The notes under the pieces: generated by a model
The model's input: only the letters and a program-made list of their open reading frames with translations
Told to the model about the DNA's origin: nothing
The model's database searches: none
Translations under genes and position numbers: made by a program
Shown here: one piece after another, positions 35,520 to 45,189 of the stretch
How positions within the stretch are numbered: the first letter of the stretch is position 1
Layout: each line of letters opens with the position of its first letter
Assembly: GCF_007741475.1 (NCBI RefSeq)
Contig: NZ_CP036261.1
Location: forward strand, 372,001-436,000
Direction: 5' to 3'
Length of the DNA: 64,000 nt
Source of the DNA: Rosistilla ulvae
GTDB lineage: Bacteria > Planctomycetota > Planctomycetia > Pirellulales > Pirellulaceae

Positions 35520-35580
35520 GCCACAGCTAGGGTAGCTCCCGAAAGCCGGTTAACCCGCCGGCCCGCTGTGGCGTTTCTTT
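35520..35580 (+). terminator. Terminator-like hairpin between xis-like and integrase genes
   Basis: An outer 8-bp stem (gccacagc 35520-35527 with gctgtggc 35565-35572) encloses a second GCCGG/CCGGC stem (35545-35549 with 35557-35561) and is followed by gtttctttctt. It may limit integrase transcription from the excisionase side. Confidence 0.5.
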
Positions 35581-35605
35581 CTTGGGTTGCATGTGAGGGT
35601 AAGGC

Positions 35606-36961
35606 ATGGCGTCCGTTGTGAATCGGAAGGGCTTACGTGAAGTTCGTTTTGTGGGGCGTGGCGGTCGATCGCATACGATCTATCTTGGGCGCGTAACCAA
35701 GAAGCACGCCGACACGTTCAAATTGAAAATCGAATCGCTGGTGGACTACGCATTGCGCGGTATCACGCCACCGCTTGAGATAAGCGAATGGATTGCGAGC
35801 CTCGACGAAAAGCATCATGGCAAGTTGGTGGCGTTCGGTCTGACCGAATCCAGGGAGCAACGCGAGGACGTTACGCTTGCTCAGTGGTGTCAGCGGTTCA
35901 TGGCCAGTTTGAGCGTTAAGCAAAGCACTCGCGTCGTCATCGGCAAAGCGAAAGACAACTTGCTGATTTACTTTGACGGTTCGCGCTCGCTTTCGAGCAT
36001 CACGCCCTTTGACGCGAAAGAGTTTGTCGCGTGGCTTCAAACGAAGGGGAATCGACGCGAGAAGAATCGGACTGCCATGGCGGAGGCGACTGTCAGGCGA
36101 CGGACGGGGCTCTGTAAGCAGATTTTCGACGCTGCAATCGAAGCCAAGTTGATCGACGAAAATCCATTTGCTGGGCTGGCTTGTACCGTGCGGGCCAACA
36201 AAGAACGCCAATTCTTCGTGGAAGCCGCCTGGATTGAGCGTTGCATTCACAAAGCACCGTGCGAAAGTTGGCGTGTGATTCTCGCGCTGACGCGATTCGG
36301 TGGGCTTCGCCTGCATGAAGCGTTGGGGCTCAAGTGGGCTGACGTGAATCTAACCGAGGGCTTTATGACGATCCGCAGTTCCAAGACGGAACATCACGAC
36401 GACGGTGGCGTGCGGGTGTGTCCGATCTTTCCGGAGCTGCGTCGGCATTTGATGCGGGCCAAGGAGATGTCGCCCGAGGGAGCAGTTCGGGTTCAGGAAC
36501 GGTATCGGGTGAACCAGAACCCGCGAACTACGTTTGAGAAGATCATCGAGCGTGCTGGGCTGACGAAGTGGCCCAAGCTGTTTCAGAACTTGCGGGCATC
36601 CCGAGAGACCGAATTGCTAGCTCAATTCCCTGCAGCGGATGTAACCGCGTGGATCGGAAATAGTGAGACGGTGGCTATGAGGCACTATGCAATGGCAACC
36701 GATAGCGTCTTCCAGCGTGCGGTCACAGAGAAGACCGCCGTGGCACACCGAAATCCACACCAAAATCCACACCACTCGGAAGCTCTAGATGGCTCTGGTG
36801 AGTCTCAACAGCGTGATGGGCGCAAAGAAAAACCCTCGGAAATCCTTAGTAAAAAGGACTTCCGAGGGCTTAATGAGACTGCTGAGGATTCGACTAAGTG
36901 GGCGTTGAGGGACTCGAACCCCCGACCCCCTCGGTGTAAACGAGGTGCTCTAACCAACTGA
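35606..36961 (+). CDS. int: Tyrosine recombinase (island integrase)
   Basis: 451 residues from ATG 35606. A SAM-like DNA-binding domain (about 95-190) precedes the catalytic domain. Arg235 in FGGLRLHEAL is the first catalytic Arg, Arg330 in FQNLRASRETE the second, WIGNS supplies the His/Trp position, and Tyr361 in RHYAM is the nucleophile. The catalytic part ends near residue 375; the remaining 75 residues are low-complexity. The reading frame runs through a terminator hairpin and then antisense into the tRNA-Val gene, which encodes the ending WALRDSNPRPPRCKRGALTN. That tail exists only because of the integration site, so the gene is complete only in the integrated state. Confidence 0.92.
   Translation: MASVVNRKGLREVRFVGRGGRSHTIYLGRVTKKHADTFKLKIESLVDYALRGITPPLEISEWIASLDEKHHGKLVAFGLTESREQREDVTLAQWCQRFMASLSVKQSTRVVIGKAKDNLLIYFDGSRSLSSITPFDAKEFVAWLQTKGNRREKNRTAMAEATVRRRTGLCKQIFDAAIEAKLIDENPFAGLACTVRANKERQFFVEAAWIERCIHKAPCESWRVILALTRFGGLRLHEALGLKWADVNLTEGFMTIRSSKTEHHDDGGVRVCPIFPELRRHLMRAKEMSPEGAVRVQERYRVNQNPRTTFEKIIERAGLTKWPKLFQNLRASRETELLAQFPAADVTAWIGNSETVAMRHYAMATDSVFQRAVTEKTAVAHRNPHQNPHHSEALDGSGESQQRDGRKEKPSEILSKKDFRGLNETAEDSTKWALRDSNPRPPRCKRGALTN
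36833..36868 (-). terminator. Replacement terminator for tRNA-Val inside the integrase frame
   Basis: A 15-bp stem with one mismatch (36833-36847 with 36854-36868, beginning ccctcgg) and a six-base loop. On the minus strand it is followed by TTTTTCTTT. It lies 31 bp past the tRNA 3' end, in the direction of tRNA transcription, and so should end the tRNA transcript now that the original terminator is 13 kb away. Confidence 0.75.
36899..36918. other. Island attachment site, right end (attR, within tRNA-Val)
   Basis: The 20 bases tgggcgttgagggactcgaa are identical to 23802-23821. They form the 3' part of the tRNA-Val gene and lie beside the integrase gene, the usual arrangement for tRNA-targeting islands. 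Confidence 0.85.
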
Positions 36962-36972
36962 GCTAAACGCCC
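36899..36972 (-). tRNA. tRNA-Val (anticodon TAC)
   Basis: 74 nt folding into a full cloverleaf: acceptor GGGCGTT/AACGCCC with discriminator A, D-arm GCTC/GAGC, anticodon stem CCTCG/CGAGG with loop TTTACAC (anticodon TAC), and T-arm with TTCGAGT. CCA is not encoded. The 3' end is the integration site of the island. Because the 20-bp attachment core equals the tRNA end, insertion rebuilt an intact tRNA. Confidence 0.95.
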
Positions 36973-37098
36973 TTGAGACGCATCGCTTGCGATGCGGGAT
37001 CGCGCCGGGTGGGCTGCGATCTGGCCGACTTGCTGTTTGCAGTCGGCCTTGGTGATCTTGCTATCGTCGCTTGAGTGGTTGAATCTAAAGCGGAATTT

Positions 37099-37293
37099 CT
37101 AGCCGGAGATCATTCGGTTGCGCTTGCTGCGGCGTTCGGCACGCAGACGGTTGCGGCGGTTGATTTCGCTCGGCTTTTCGTAGAATTCGCGACGTCGCAT
37201 CTCTTTCTTGATGCCGCTGCGCTCTACGAGTTTGCGGAATCGACGGACTGCTTCTTGAATCGTCTCCCGATCACGGACAACCAACTTAACCAT
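37099..37293 (-). CDS. rpsU: 30S ribosomal protein bS21
   Basis: 64 residues from ATG 37293, with AGGA upstream. The sequence begins [19 protein letters not shown] and has the basic [15 protein letters not shown] core of bS21, which binds the 30S platform near the mRNA exit and helps initiation. The length is normal. The longer frame upstream to 37704 is not coding-like. It is monocistronic. Confidence 0.97.
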   Translation of the reverse strand: MVKLVVRDRETIQEAVRRFRKLVERSGIKKEMRRREFYEKPSEINRRNRLRAERRSKRNRMISG

Positions 37294-37693
37294 TATTATT
37301 CCTGCACATAGGTTCGGATTTCGCCCTCCAAAATTGAAAGGTTGGGGCTTTCGTCGGAACGCTTCATTCCAACGCAGCGATAAACTTTGAGAACTCCCAA
37401 GCATACATCGCAAACAGCTAGGTCGGACATAGTAACAACCGATAAGCTGCTTTGTCCACTGGACTTCCGTAATTTTCAGCTGTTTGCTTGCCCTGCGGCC
37501 GGCAGCCGTGAGGCACGGGCTGGAACGTTCCCACTTCATGAATCGGTCATTTTTGGGCAGATCATGACCCCCTTGCCGTAAAGCCTGCCAAAATTCCCTA
37601 TTCTTCGCAGGCGTTAGCAGAGGAACAATCGGACCGGGGGGCATTTTTTGCTGTCGCAGCGGCCGAAGAAGCCTTGCATTAGGAAGGGGCACG
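37294..37693. other. rpsU upstream region
   Basis: 400 bp between the divergent rpsU and a small hypothetical gene. It should hold the rpsU promoter and leader; I saw no consensus promoter, riboswitch or other structure I could name. Confidence 0.4.
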
Positions 37694-37918
37694 ATGCCCG
37701 CCATTGATACAGCATTATCAGATTCCGAGGCAAGGATGTCCCCCGCAAACCCTCCAACTGCTGCGACGATGAAACCGGGCGATCTGCTGCACGACCTCGA
37801 TCGTCGTCAGGATGATGTCTTAACCCAGTTGGATGAACTGCAAGCCAAGCTCGACGGCGTGCTTGCCGAACTGGGAATCACGGCAATGGGTGACGGCGAT
37901 CTCGACGCGGCGGAGTAG
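37694..37918 (+). CDS. Small coiled-coil hypothetical protein
   Basis: 74 residues from ATG 37694 with GGAAGGGG about ten bases upstream. A Ser/Ala/Pro-rich start is followed by a heptad-like helix ([19 protein letters not shown], then KLDGVLAEL) and an acidic end. The layout suggests a short coiled coil that dimerises; function unknown. A strong hairpin follows. Confidence 0.6.
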   Translation: MPAIDTALSDSEARMSPANPPTAATMKPGDLLHDLDRRQDDVLTQLDELQAKLDGVLAELGITAMGDGDLDAAE

Positions 37919-37934
37919 CCGACGCGAATTGCCC

Positions 37935-37967
37935 AAAAAAACCGGCTCGATCGCTCGACGCCGGTTT
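37935..37967 (-). terminator. Terminator of the PQQ-like gene, possibly bidirectional
   Basis: An AAACCGGC/GCCGGTTT stem extended by TCGA/TCGA (37939-37967), with a tract of seven A residues (37935-37941) that reads as T7 on the minus strand. It lies 69 bp past the stop of the minus-strand PQQ-like gene and 20 bp past the stop of the plus-strand small gene, so it may serve both convergent transcripts. Confidence 0.75.
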
Positions 37968-38035
37968 GATTTGATCTCGCTCGCGGCAACGCTCTGCCGC
38001 GCTAAATCGTCCGTTGGCTGCTCGGTAGGTCGGGC

Positions 38036-39361
38036 CTACTTGTAGTCGTCCGCGTCCAGCGAAACGCAAACGATCTCTTCATCGTTGCGAGCGAACAGAT
38101 GTTTGCCGCTGTACGCCGGGTGCGACCAGACAACCGAGCGGCCGAAGCATTCGCCGGTCGGTTCGAGGACGTGGAAGCGGCCGATTTCGCGGTACTCTTT
38201 CGAGTCGATCGCCGCGATGATCAGGTCTCCCGTCTCGCTGAACAGGAAGAATTGGTCGCCGTATTTGGTGACAAAGGCGGTTCCGTGTTTGGCACGTCGC
38301 TCGCCACCAGTCGTTGGGGCAAAGGTGGTCCACAGTCGGTCGGCCGTCTTGGTGTCGATCGCTGCGAAGTGGCCGACTTGGCAATCGCTGCCGTAGATCA
38401 CGCCATCGACGATCATCGGCGTCGAGTTGGCACAATAGATCGATGTCTTCTGCTCGCCACGCCACAGTTCTTTGACGGTCGGTTGTTTGCTGCCCAGTTC
38501 CAGCATCACCGATTCGGAACCGATCCCGCTGGCGAACATCAGGTTTCCGTCATGCTGCGGCATCGTGATCGACATGCCGTAGAGCGGGGTGAGGGGCACT
38601 TCCCAGAATGGCTTGCCCGTCTTGGGATCGAGGCTTTCGATTCCCTTGGGGCTGAAGGTGATCAGTTGCCGTGTGCCGCCGGCTTGGATGATGCGAGGCG
38701 GGCAGTAGCCGATGTCGTTGCCGACGGTGGGGCGTTTCCAGATCTCTTTGCCTGTCATCTTGTCGAGCGAGACGACCGATTGGGTTTCACCCCCAACCAT
38801 GCAGATCAATTGCTCGCCATCGACCAGCGGGTGTGCGGCGTGTCCCCAGATTGGAACTGCGGAGTTGAAGTCCTTTTTAAAGCTGCGCTGCCAGATGACG
38901 CTGCCATCAGCAGTCGACAAGCACAGCAAGTCCCCTTCGGCACCGAGGGCGTAAACGCGGTCGCCGTCGACGGTGGGTGTGCAGCGTGGGCCGGCCGGGT
39001 AGGAGATGCTGTAGGGACAATCGTAGGCGTGTTCCCAGATCTTCTTGCCAGTTTTGGCGTCGAAGCAGAGGACGCGTTCTTGGCCGCCGAGGGTCGCTCG
39101 TGCTCCCGGATCGTTGACAGCTTCGCCCGAGGTGCGGACGTAATCGGTCACGTAGACGCGGCCATCGGCGACCGATGGGCCGGCGTAACCACCCTCGATC
39201 GGCATTCGCCAGAGGGTTTTCAGGCCTTCGGCGGGGATCGACTTGATCCAGCCCGCTTCGCTCAGAATGCCGTCGCGATTTTCCCCCATCCACTGCGGCC
39301 AATCGGCCTGGGCTTGGAAGGTGGTGGCCAGGGCAAGACAGAGTGTCAGCAGCGATCGCAT
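38036..39361 (-). CDS. Exported PQQ-like beta-propeller protein
   Basis: 441 residues from ATG 39361 with AAGGA about ten bases upstream. A signal peptide (about 1-19, ending AQA) is followed by DWPQWMGENRDG, the typical opening of planctomycete PQQ-like proteins (usually WPxWRGPxRDG), and at least six blades with the repeated pattern FDAKTGKKIWEH, LDKMTGKEIWKR, LDPKTGKPFWEV. No PQQ-binding dehydrogenase residues were identified, so enzymatic activity is unproven. It is a periplasmic beta-propeller, possibly a scaffold. It is monocistronic. Confidence 0.9.
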   Translation of the reverse strand: MRSLLTLCLALATTFQAQADWPQWMGENRDGILSEAGWIKSIPAEGLKTLWRMPIEGGYAGPSVADGRVYVTDYVRTSGEAVNDPGARATLGGQERVLCFDAKTGKKIWEHAYDCPYSISYPAGPRCTPTVDGDRVYALGAEGDLLCLSTADGSVIWQRSFKKDFNSAVPIWGHAAHPLVDGEQLICMVGGETQSVVSLDKMTGKEIWKRPTVGNDIGYCPPRIIQAGGTRQLITFSPKGIESLDPKTGKPFWEVPLTPLYGMSITMPQHDGNLMFASGIGSESVMLELGSKQPTVKELWRGEQKTSIYCANSTPMIVDGVIYGSDCQVGHFAAIDTKTADRLWTTFAPTTGGERRAKHGTAFVTKYGDQFFLFSETGDLIIAAIDSKEYREIGRFHVLEPTGECFGRSVVWSHPAYSGKHLFARNDEEIVCVSLDADDYK

Positions 39362-39415
39362 TGGGGGAGTTCCTTGAGAGGTGGTGGTTCGGCGTCGCAA
39401 GTGTTTACGAAACAA

Positions 39416-39447
39416 ATGCGGCAGCGTCCCGTTGGCCGCTGCCGCAT
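39416..39447 (-). terminator. Probable terminator of eno
   Basis: A perfect 11-bp stem (39416-39426 with 39437-39447, atgcggcagcg) and a ten-base loop, followed on the minus strand by TTGTTTCG. It lies 107 bp past the enolase stop. Confidence 0.55.
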
Positions 39448-39553
39448 CTGTGATTCACTATAGCGTGGTGGTCGCCGTGCGGGCCACCGCTTCGACGCAT
39501 CAACGACCTGAATCGCCGATACGTCACTTTAGTTCCCTGGCTAGTCCGAGCGA

Positions 39554-40984
<1,431 letters not shown>

Positions 40985-41040
40985 TCACCAGTCGTCGCGA
41001 GGGGGAGCCGGCCGCAATTCGGACTCCTGGATTTGATTGC

Positions 41041-41664
41041 ATGTTTACAGGTCTCGTCGAACATCTCGCCACCGTCGCTCAGGTTTTGCCGCAGCCGCCG
41101 GGCAAGCGGATCGAGGTCGATGCCGGTCCCGTCGCCGAAGGGGCTCAGATCGGGGATAGCGTCGCCATCAATGGCTGTTGCTTGACCGTAATCGAGATCG
41201 ACGGCCAGCGGCTGTCCTTCGAAGCGGGCGAAGAAACGCTCAGCCGAACCGTTTTGGGAGGTCTGGTCGCGGGTTCGCTTGTGAATTTGGAGCGAGCCCT
41301 GCGAGCTGGCGACCGACTGGGCGGGCATTATGTTTCCGGGCATGTCGACGCGTTGGGGCAGTTGATTTTGCGCGAAGAAGACCCGCCGTGGGCTAAACTG
41401 TGGTTTGGCGTGCCGCCCGAGTTGACTCGGCAGATGGCATCCAAGGGGAGCGTAACGGTCGACGGTGTCAGTCTGACGCTGGTCGACGTGCAGGACGACC
41501 GCTTCAGCGTGGCGTTGATCCCGCACACTTTGCAAGCGACAACGTTGGGCAGCCGCGCCATCGGCGATCGCGTGAATATCGAAACCGACTTGCTGGCGAA
41601 ATACGTCCAGCGTCAATTGGAAACAGAAGACAGATGGTCAACCGACAAACCGCCAGCTACCTGA
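41041..41664 (+). CDS. ribE: Riboflavin synthase, alpha chain
   Basis: 207 residues with two lumazine-binding repeats. The first begins MFTGLVE and contains [13 protein letters not shown] and [10 protein letters not shown]; the second contains [15 protein letters not shown] and HTLQATTLG. It converts two 6,7-dimethyl-8-ribityllumazine molecules to riboflavin and an aminopyrimidine. The other rib genes are not in the window, and no FMN riboswitch was recognised upstream. Its 3' end overlaps the start of rsmA by 31 bp. Confidence 0.96.
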   Translation: MFTGLVEHLATVAQVLPQPPGKRIEVDAGPVAEGAQIGDSVAINGCCLTVIEIDGQRLSFEAGEETLSRTVLGGLVAGSLVNLERALRAGDRLGGHYVSGHVDALGQLILREEDPPWAKLWFGVPPELTRQMASKGSVTVDGVSLTLVDVQDDRFSVALIPHTLQATTLGSRAIGDRVNIETDLLAKYVQRQLETEDRWSTDKPPAT

Positions 41665-42545
41665 CAAAGCGATTCCAGCAGACGGGCATGCGCCCGCTGT
41701 CTCGGTTTGGCCAGAACTTCTTGATCGACCTGAATCTTGTCGATCTGATCGCCGACAGTGCGGATATCGATGACCGCGACCTCGTGCTGGAAATCGGTAC
41801 CGGAACCGGTTCGCTGACCTCTCGCTTGGCAGCCCGTGCGGCGCATGTGATCACTGTCGAGATCGACACCAACCTGGCTCAACTGGCTCAGGAAGAGCTG
41901 GAGGATTTGCCAAATGTCACGATGCGGTTGCACGACGCACTGAAAAACAAGAACAACTTCGACCCCGAGCTGCTGGAAAACATCCGCGAGGAGTTCGACA
42001 AATTGCCGGCCAAGCGGCGGCGTTTCAAATTGGTCGCCAATCTGCCGTACAACGTCGCCACGCCGATCATCTCGAATCTATTGCGCTGCGATCCGATTCC
42101 CGATGTGATTTCGGTGACGATTCAAAAGGAGTTGGCTGATCGGATCGTCGCTCCGCCCGGTACGAAGGACTACAGTGCGCTCAGCATCTGGATCCAGAGT
42201 GTCGCCAATGCAAGCATCGTTCGCACGCTGCCGCCGGGCGTCTTTTGGCCGCCCCCCAAAGTCACCTCGGCGATCATCCGGATCGACACCGATGCCAATT
42301 TGCGGGCGCGGATCGACAACATCGATTTCTTCCATGAGAAACTGCGGGCGCTCTACTTCCACCGCCGCAAGTTTCTTCGCAGCGTCGTGCTGAGCGCGAT
42401 GAAAGGCGAACTGGATAAAGCTCAAGTCGACGCTGTGCTGGAAAAGCTTGGCTTCAGTGGTGAGATCCGAGCCGAGCGATTAACCGTCGCCCAAACGATC
42501 GAGCTGATCAATGAGCTGGGGACCGCGAGCGCCGAGGCGAAGTAG
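41634..42545 (+). CDS. rsmA: 16S rRNA dimethyladenosine transferase
   Basis: 303 residues from ATG 41634, inside the end of ribE. It has the KsgA motifs FGQNFLID near the start, SAM-binding [15 protein letters not shown], acidic VEIDTN, and catalytic [10 protein letters not shown]. It dimethylates two adjacent adenosines in helix 45 of 16S rRNA late in 30S assembly. A short insert after LKNKNNFD is longer than in the E. coli enzyme. Overlap with ribE suggests one transcript. A repeat array follows its stop. Confidence 0.95.
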   Translation: MVNRQTASYLTKRFQQTGMRPLSRFGQNFLIDLNLVDLIADSADIDDRDLVLEIGTGTGSLTSRLAARAAHVITVEIDTNLAQLAQEELEDLPNVTMRLHDALKNKNNFDPELLENIREEFDKLPAKRRRFKLVANLPYNVATPIISNLLRCDPIPDVISVTIQKELADRIVAPPGTKDYSALSIWIQSVANASIVRTLPPGVFWPPPKVTSAIIRIDTDANLRARIDNIDFFHEKLRALYFHRRKFLRSVVLSAMKGELDKAQVDAVLEKLGFSGEIRAERLTVAQTIELINELGTASAEAK

Positions 42546-43309
42546 CGCCTGACGTTTTGCTTGGGGGCGAGGATGCTGCGCTACCATCGCCTCACTGCAC
42601 CTGCCTGGCGAAGCTGGGAGGGTCGGGAAACGAGCGTTTAGCTAGTTTTTCGGGTAGGGCGGTTCGTCGGATCGATCGCTTTCGCAATGCGCAAACTCCC
42701 CTCCCCGAACTTCGCTTCGCTGGTTCGACCCTCCCCAGTCAAACTTCGTTTGGGGGAGGGTGAAGTGTCGAGCAGTTTCACCCGCCTGGCGAAGCTGGGA
42801 GGGTCGGAAAACGAGCGTTTAGCTAGTTTTTCGGGGAGGGCCTTCCGTCGGTTCAATCGCCGTCCATATGTGTAGACTCCCCTCCCCGAACTTCGCTTCG
42901 CTGGTTCGACCCTCCCCTGTCAAACTTCGTTTGGAGGAGGGTGAAGTGTCGAGCAGTTTCACCCGCCTGGCGAAGCTGGGAGGGTCGGAAAACGAGCGTT
43001 TAGCTAGTTTTTCGGGTAGGGCGGTTCGTCGGATCGATCGCCGTCCATGTGTGCAGACTCCCCTCCCCGAACTTCGCTTCGCTGGTTCGACCCTCCCCTG
43101 TCAAACTTCGTTTGGGGGAGGGTGGAGTGTCGAACTGGCTGTTGTGTGTCGTCGCTTCGCGACGCCGGAGGTTGTCACTCTGCAACAAAATTGCAAATAA
43201 TGAAGATTCTAGAAAAGAATCTTGCGAGATCGGCCGATTTGGCTGACTATTGGGATAGGTAGCGTACGCGCGGAGAGTTCTTGATTTGACAGCAAAGGCA
43301 ACGGTTGCG
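42546..43309. other. Gene-free region with a tandem-repeat array
   Basis: About 760 bp between rsmA and a sigma-factor gene. 42603-43130 is the 181-bp repeat array. The short frames it opens on both strands repeat the same peptide in each unit, so I treat them as by-products. The remaining 180 bp should contain the sigma-gene promoter. Confidence 0.5.
42603..43130. repeat. Three tandem copies of a 181-bp intergenic unit
   Basis: Units begin gcctggcgaagctgggaggg at 42603, 42784 and 42965 (spacing exactly 181 bp twice). Each contains gagcgtttagctagtttttc, a variable middle, ctccccgaacttcgcttcgc and ttcgtttgggggagggtgaa. Copies differ at a modest number of positions, mainly in the middle. The last copy is cut short near 43130. 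The gttcgaccctcccc and gggagggtcgg segments are partly complementary, so hairpins can form within a unit. Confidence 0.9.
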
Positions 43310-43909
43310 ATGAAACAGAAGCCAGGTAGTCCGCACATTTCACGATTTGCAGCGGTGGCTGTCACCGCGCTGATCTGCAGTTCGGGCGAGACCGCGTCGG
43401 CTCACAGCGCTCCCGCTTCGGAGAGCAACGCGATCCAGCAGATCGAACGCTATTGTTCCAAGAGTTGGCAGACGGCTCACATGCCGCGCGACGAGTGGAA
43501 CGATAGCACTCAGCAGGTGTTGGCGGAGTTGTTGGAGCGGATTCCGCGCGAGCGACTGACCGCGGCGATCGGTGCTTCGGCATCCGAGGAGCGTCGCGAG
43601 CTGAACCGCTCGATCTGGCGGATTGTCAAGCGTTGGGTTCGTCGTCAGCGGCACGCCCCGTTGGAAGATTTCGACACTCCCGGCGTTGTCGACGATCAAT
43701 CGTCGCGCGTCGACGACCAGATCGAACAGGTGTTGCGAGTCGCGTCGACTCAGTTGAGCGACCAGCAGCGGCGGATCATCGAGCTGCTGAAAGAGGGTCT
43801 GACGGTTGCCGAAATCGCTGGCCGAATGGATTTGACGCCCAGCCGGATCAGCAACGAGAAGCATCGCGCGATCAAGCAGATTCGTCGCTATCTGTGTGAC
43901 GCTGCGTAA
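43310..43909 (+). CDS. Divergent sigma-70 family (ECF-like) protein
   Basis: 199 residues from ATG 43310 (MKQKPGSPHISRF); a TTG at 43286 is also possible. The C-terminal part is a clear sigma region 4 helix-turn-helix (LSDQQRRIIELLKEGLTVAEIA, core LTVAEIAGRMDLTPSRISN). The middle has region 2-like helices (DEWNDSTQQVLAELLERIP, then RSIWRIVKRWVRRQRH). Residues about 8-33 are unusually hydrophobic for a sigma factor (FAAVAVTALICSSG), so the true start may be further in. It is not adjacent to an anti-sigma gene. A role in regulation by RNA polymerase is likely. Confidence 0.75.
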   Translation: MKQKPGSPHISRFAAVAVTALICSSGETASAHSAPASESNAIQQIERYCSKSWQTAHMPRDEWNDSTQQVLAELLERIPRERLTAAIGASASEERRELNRSIWRIVKRWVRRQRHAPLEDFDTPGVVDDQSSRVDDQIEQVLRVASTQLSDQQRRIIELLKEGLTVAEIAGRMDLTPSRISNEKHRAIKQIRRYLCDAA

Positions 43910-44119
43910 GCTTTAACTTTCCAAAGGCTGTGGTCGGATTCGATCGCAGCGTCTTCTCATCGGCTGCGTCGTTGTTAGGACCGGTACGATCGCTATCGTC
44001 GATGGCGAGTTCGCCGTGGTTGGTTTGGGATTCGCCTGGTTTGCGGCAGCGACGCGACGTAGGGTTCGGGATAGCTGCCTTGTTTGGCAATTCCGTGGGT
44101 CCCAACCGTAGTTGCACCG

Positions 44120-45187
44120 ATGATCGAAACCTTAGACGCTCCTCTTCAAGACACTCTCGGCCGCGAAGCTGAGGTTGCTTCTTCCACCGCGCTCCCATCC
44201 GATTCGGGTCACGCCGGCGCTGGCGAAACCGCTGCGGCTAGTCTGCGAATTGGCCGCGAAGCGATCGAGATTTTGCAGTGCCCCGGATGCGGCGGCGCGC
44301 TGTCGGTCGCAGTCGATGCGATGCAGTGCGATGCATGCGAGCGAACCTATCCGATCGCCGATGGCGTGCCGGTGCTTGTCGTTCCCGAGAAGAGTCTTTT
44401 CGATATCGAGACGTTCACCAACGCAGAGCCGACGTTTTTTCGGCCTGTCGGCAAGGTTCGCGAACTGATCAGCGGTTGTTTGCCCGACGTGACGTTAAAC
44501 GTTTCTTCGGACAAGGTTTACGCTCGGATGTTGCAGCAGATGTTGGAGATTTCGGAGCATCCCACGGTGTTGGTAATCGGTGGTGGTGTGATCGGCGGCG
44601 GGATGGATTGTCTTGTCGACGATCCGCGGATCACACTGATCGAAACCGACGCAGCGATCGCGCCGCGGACCAGTTTGGTCTGCGATGGACACGATCTCCC
44701 CTTCGCCGACCAATCGGTCGACGCGGTGATCGTGCAAGCGGTTTTGGAGCACGTCGTCGACCCACATCGCTGCGTCCAACAGATCCATCGCGTCCTGAAA
44801 CCGGGCGGGTTGGTCTATTCCGATACCCCGTTCATGCAGCAGGTTCACGGTCGACAGTTCGACTTCACCCGCTTCACTCGCCTCGGCCATCGCCGCTTGT
44901 TCCGGATGTTCGATGAGATCGAGAGTGGGATCAGTTGCGGGCCTGGGACGGCGCTCGCTTGGTCGCTGCGTTACTTTCTGCTCAGCTTCTTCGCCAGCGA
45001 TCGGATGCGGGCTGCAGTCAGCCTCGCGTCGCGGCTTATGTTCTTTCCGCTGAAGTATTGCGACCGCTATCTGGTCAACAAAGCCTCGGCCAGCGATGCC
45101 GCTTCGGCTTTCTATTTCTACGGCAGTCGCAGCGAGACGCCGTTGTCGGATCGCGAACTTGTCGCATCGTATCACGGCGGGTTTTAG
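44120..45187 (+). CDS. Trm112-like zinc ribbon fused to a SAM-dependent methyltransferase
   Basis: 355 residues from ATG 44120 (MIETLDAPLQDTL). Residues about 50-90 are a Trm112-like zinc ribbon (CPGCGG, then CDACERTYPIADGVPVLV). Residues about 140-260 form a class I methyltransferase fold with VLVIGGGVIGGG, DGHDLPFADQSVDAVIVQ (core: LPFADQSVD), EHVVDP and VLKPGGLVYSDTPF. The C-terminal 90 residues are helical and hydrophobic. The substrate is unknown; such fusions often act on lipids, quinones or glycans. A 111-bp repeat array starts two bases past its stop. Confidence 0.85.
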   Translation: MIETLDAPLQDTLGREAEVASSTALPSDSGHAGAGETAAASLRIGREAIEILQCPGCGGALSVAVDAMQCDACERTYPIADGVPVLVVPEKSLFDIETFTNAEPTFFRPVGKVRELISGCLPDVTLNVSSDKVYARMLQQMLEISEHPTVLVIGGGVIGGGMDCLVDDPRITLIETDAAIAPRTSLVCDGHDLPFADQSVDAVIVQAVLEHVVDPHRCVQQIHRVLKPGGLVYSDTPFMQQVHGRQFDFTRFTRLGHRRLFRMFDEIESGISCGPGTALAWSLRYFLLSFFASDRMRAAVSLASRLMFFPLKYCDRYLVNKASASDAASAFYFYGSRSETPLSDRELVASYHGGF

Positions 45188-45189
45188 AC

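Larger units (their letters stand above)
23802..36918. mobile_element. 13.1-kb tRNA-Val-integrated satellite-like genomic island
   Basis: Bounded by the 20-bp direct repeats 23802-23821 and 36899-36918. From the tRNA side it encodes a tyrosine integrase, an excisionase-like protein, a Cys-rich peptide, a DnaB-like helicase, a split replication initiator and several small phage-type genes. It also carries an MmeI-like restriction-modification enzyme, a frameshifted small gene and small membrane proteins. No capsid, terminase, tail or conjugation gene was recognised. This gene set (int, xis, replication, defence cargo) fits a phage satellite or PICI-like element rather than a prophage. The left 3 kb holds decayed sequence, including an integrase-like tail. 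Confidence 0.82.

Noticed and set aside
42603-43130. Small proteins repeated in the 181-bp units
   Set aside because: The same peptide occurs in every unit and on both strands, with no start signals; they come from the DNA repeat.
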